The position numbers and the translations under genes were made by a program. Source: Verrucomicrobiota bacterium (GTDB taxonomy: Bacteria; Verrucomicrobiota; Verrucomicrobiia; Opitutales; UBA953). From it: a stretch of DNA of 10,198 nt. The stretch spans positions 1 to 10,198 of the forward strand of contig SYID01000167.1 in NCBI GenBank assembly GCA_005798925.1. Reading direction: 5' to 3'. The notes under the pieces are model-generated. The model was not told the origin of the DNA. It saw only the letters and a program-made list of their open reading frames with translations, and made no database searches. Positions 9,375 through 10,198 of the stretch are shown here, one piece after another (position 1 is the first letter of the stretch; each line of letters begins with the position of its first letter).

Positions 9375-10198
9375 ATGGCCCAGCCTCCCGTCGCCAACCG
9401 TTTCCCGATCTCGCTCTACGCGACCCCCAATCCTTCGCATCAGGAGGTCTTCTACACGGTTCCCCGCGCAGGGCACCTGCTCGCTGGCACGGAGCACCAC
9501 ATCAAGCGCGACCACTTCCCGGGACATGAGCTCATCCTCTGCCTCCGCGGCAAGGGCTGGACCCGGATCGCCGGCCGCACCCATCAGGTCCGCCGCGGCG
9601 ACCTGGTCTGGATCAATTGCCATCACCCCCATGAGCATGGCGCGGTGGCCGACGATCCGTGGGAGGTCTACTGGATCCGCGCCGAGGGCCCGCGTCTCGC
9701 GCAGTTGTCCGACCTCCTCGGCGTGCGGGAAGCGCCCGTCTTCGGCGGCATGGACCTGCGTGCGGCCTCGCCGGTCTTCAAGGAACTCTTCCGGCTCATC
9801 CCGGCGGATTCGCCGGAAGCCCCCGCCTTGATCCACGCCCAGGTCGCGGCGCTCGTCGCCCAGGCCTACTGCGCCCGCCAACGGCTCGGCGAACTCGCGC
9901 CGAAGGTCCCGCCGGCCCTCGCCCGTTGCGTCGAGCAGATGAAGCTCTTCTATTTCGAGAAGCATACGGTGCCTTCGCTCGCCCGCCTGGCGGGGCTGAG
10001 CCCGACCCATTTCTCCCGGGTGTTCAAATCCTCCTTCGGCACGAGCCCGATCGACTGGCTTCGCCGCGAACGCATCAGCCAGGCGAAGCGCCGGCTCGCG
10101 GACACGCCCGACGACATCAAGGAGATCGCGGAGCAGGTGGGCTATTCCGACCGTTACTTCTTCAGCAAGGACTTCAAGAAGCACACGGGCTTCACGCC
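9375..10198 (+). CDS. AraC family transcriptional regulator, 3' partial
   Basis: 274 codons from ATG 9375 are visible, still open at the right edge. There is no in-frame ATG further upstream before 9302. Residues about 25-110 form a cupin-like sensor domain with a His-rich patch (CHHPHEHG, 82-89) and a typical YWIRAEG strand end. Residues about 185-274 are the double helix-turn-helix. The first helix-turn-helix is around 198-219 (VPSLARLAGLSPTHFSRVFK). The second is around 247-270 (IKEIAEQVGYSDRYFFSKDF). Only the last few residues (F-T-P and the tail) are cut off. Regulators of this build in sugar-use loci bind a ligand in the cupin and activate nearby operons. Its divergent placement 73 bp from the PSD1 gene suggests it controls that cluster. 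The ligand cannot be read from the sequence. Confidence 0.95.
   Translation, partial: MAQPPVANRFPISLYATPNPSHQEVFYTVPRAGHLLAGTEHHIKRDHFPGHELILCLRGKGWTRIAGRTHQVRRGDLVWINCHHPHEHGAVADDPWEVYWIRAEGPRLAQLSDLLGVREAPVFGGMDLRAASPVFKELFRLIPADSPEAPALIHAQVAALVAQAYCARQRLGELAPKVPPALARCVEQMKLFYFEKHTVPSLARLAGLSPTHFSRVFKSSFGTSPIDWLRRERISQAKRRLADTPDDIKEIAEQVGYSDRYFFSKDFKKHTGFT

Noticed and set aside
9309..10184. 291-codon minus-strand frame opposite the AraC-type gene
   Set aside because: The plus-strand frame has an unmistakable double helix-turn-helix. The antisense product is a compositional shadow.

Overview
The window looks like a chromosomal segment of a high-G+C member of the PVC superphylum, most likely a Verrucomicrobiota bacterium, with Planctomycetota as the alternative. 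The evidence is the gene set. One exported protein has the PSCyt1-PSCyt2-PSD1 architecture, another is a DUF1501 protein, and a third carries the 'PVC-type' c-haem domain fused to DUF1080. These families are strongly concentrated in that superphylum. I could not do a taxonomic search.

Four genes lie on the minus strand, reading right to left. They are a PSD1-type multidomain cytochrome (9301 to 6266), an exported NHL beta-propeller protein (6068 to 5004), a DUF1501 protein (5007 to 3565, overlapping the previous stop by the ATGA tetranucleotide), and a long fusion of a DUF1080 domain, a PVC-type propeller and a cytochrome c domain (3230, running off the left edge). One AraC-family regulator gene diverges on the plus strand from 9375 and runs off the right edge. 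The 73-bp divergent gap between regulator and PSD1 gene holds a -10-like box on each strand, each only a few bases from its start codon.

All four minus-strand products carry export signals. The two CxxCH haem proteins have Sec-like signal peptides, and the NHL and DUF1501 proteins have twin-arginine motifs. My reading, which is inference, is a small periplasmic or cell-surface redox system acting on a carbohydrate. A DUF1080 (3-keto-disaccharide hydrolase family) domain is joined to a quinoprotein-dehydrogenase-like propeller and a haem domain. PSD1/DUF1501 partners accompany it, and a sugar-type AraC sensor probably controls it. No sulfatase, classical glycoside hydrolase, transporter or mobile-element gene is visible.

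The intergenic spaces are the least ordinary DNA here. The gap at 6069-6265 is built largely from degenerate 7-bp units, GATGNNN on one side and the inverted CATCGTC form on the other. The gap at 3231-3564 holds four tandem GAGTATG-type heptamers and an approximately 150-bp nested imperfect palindrome. No RNA genes, CRISPR arrays or insertion sequences were seen.
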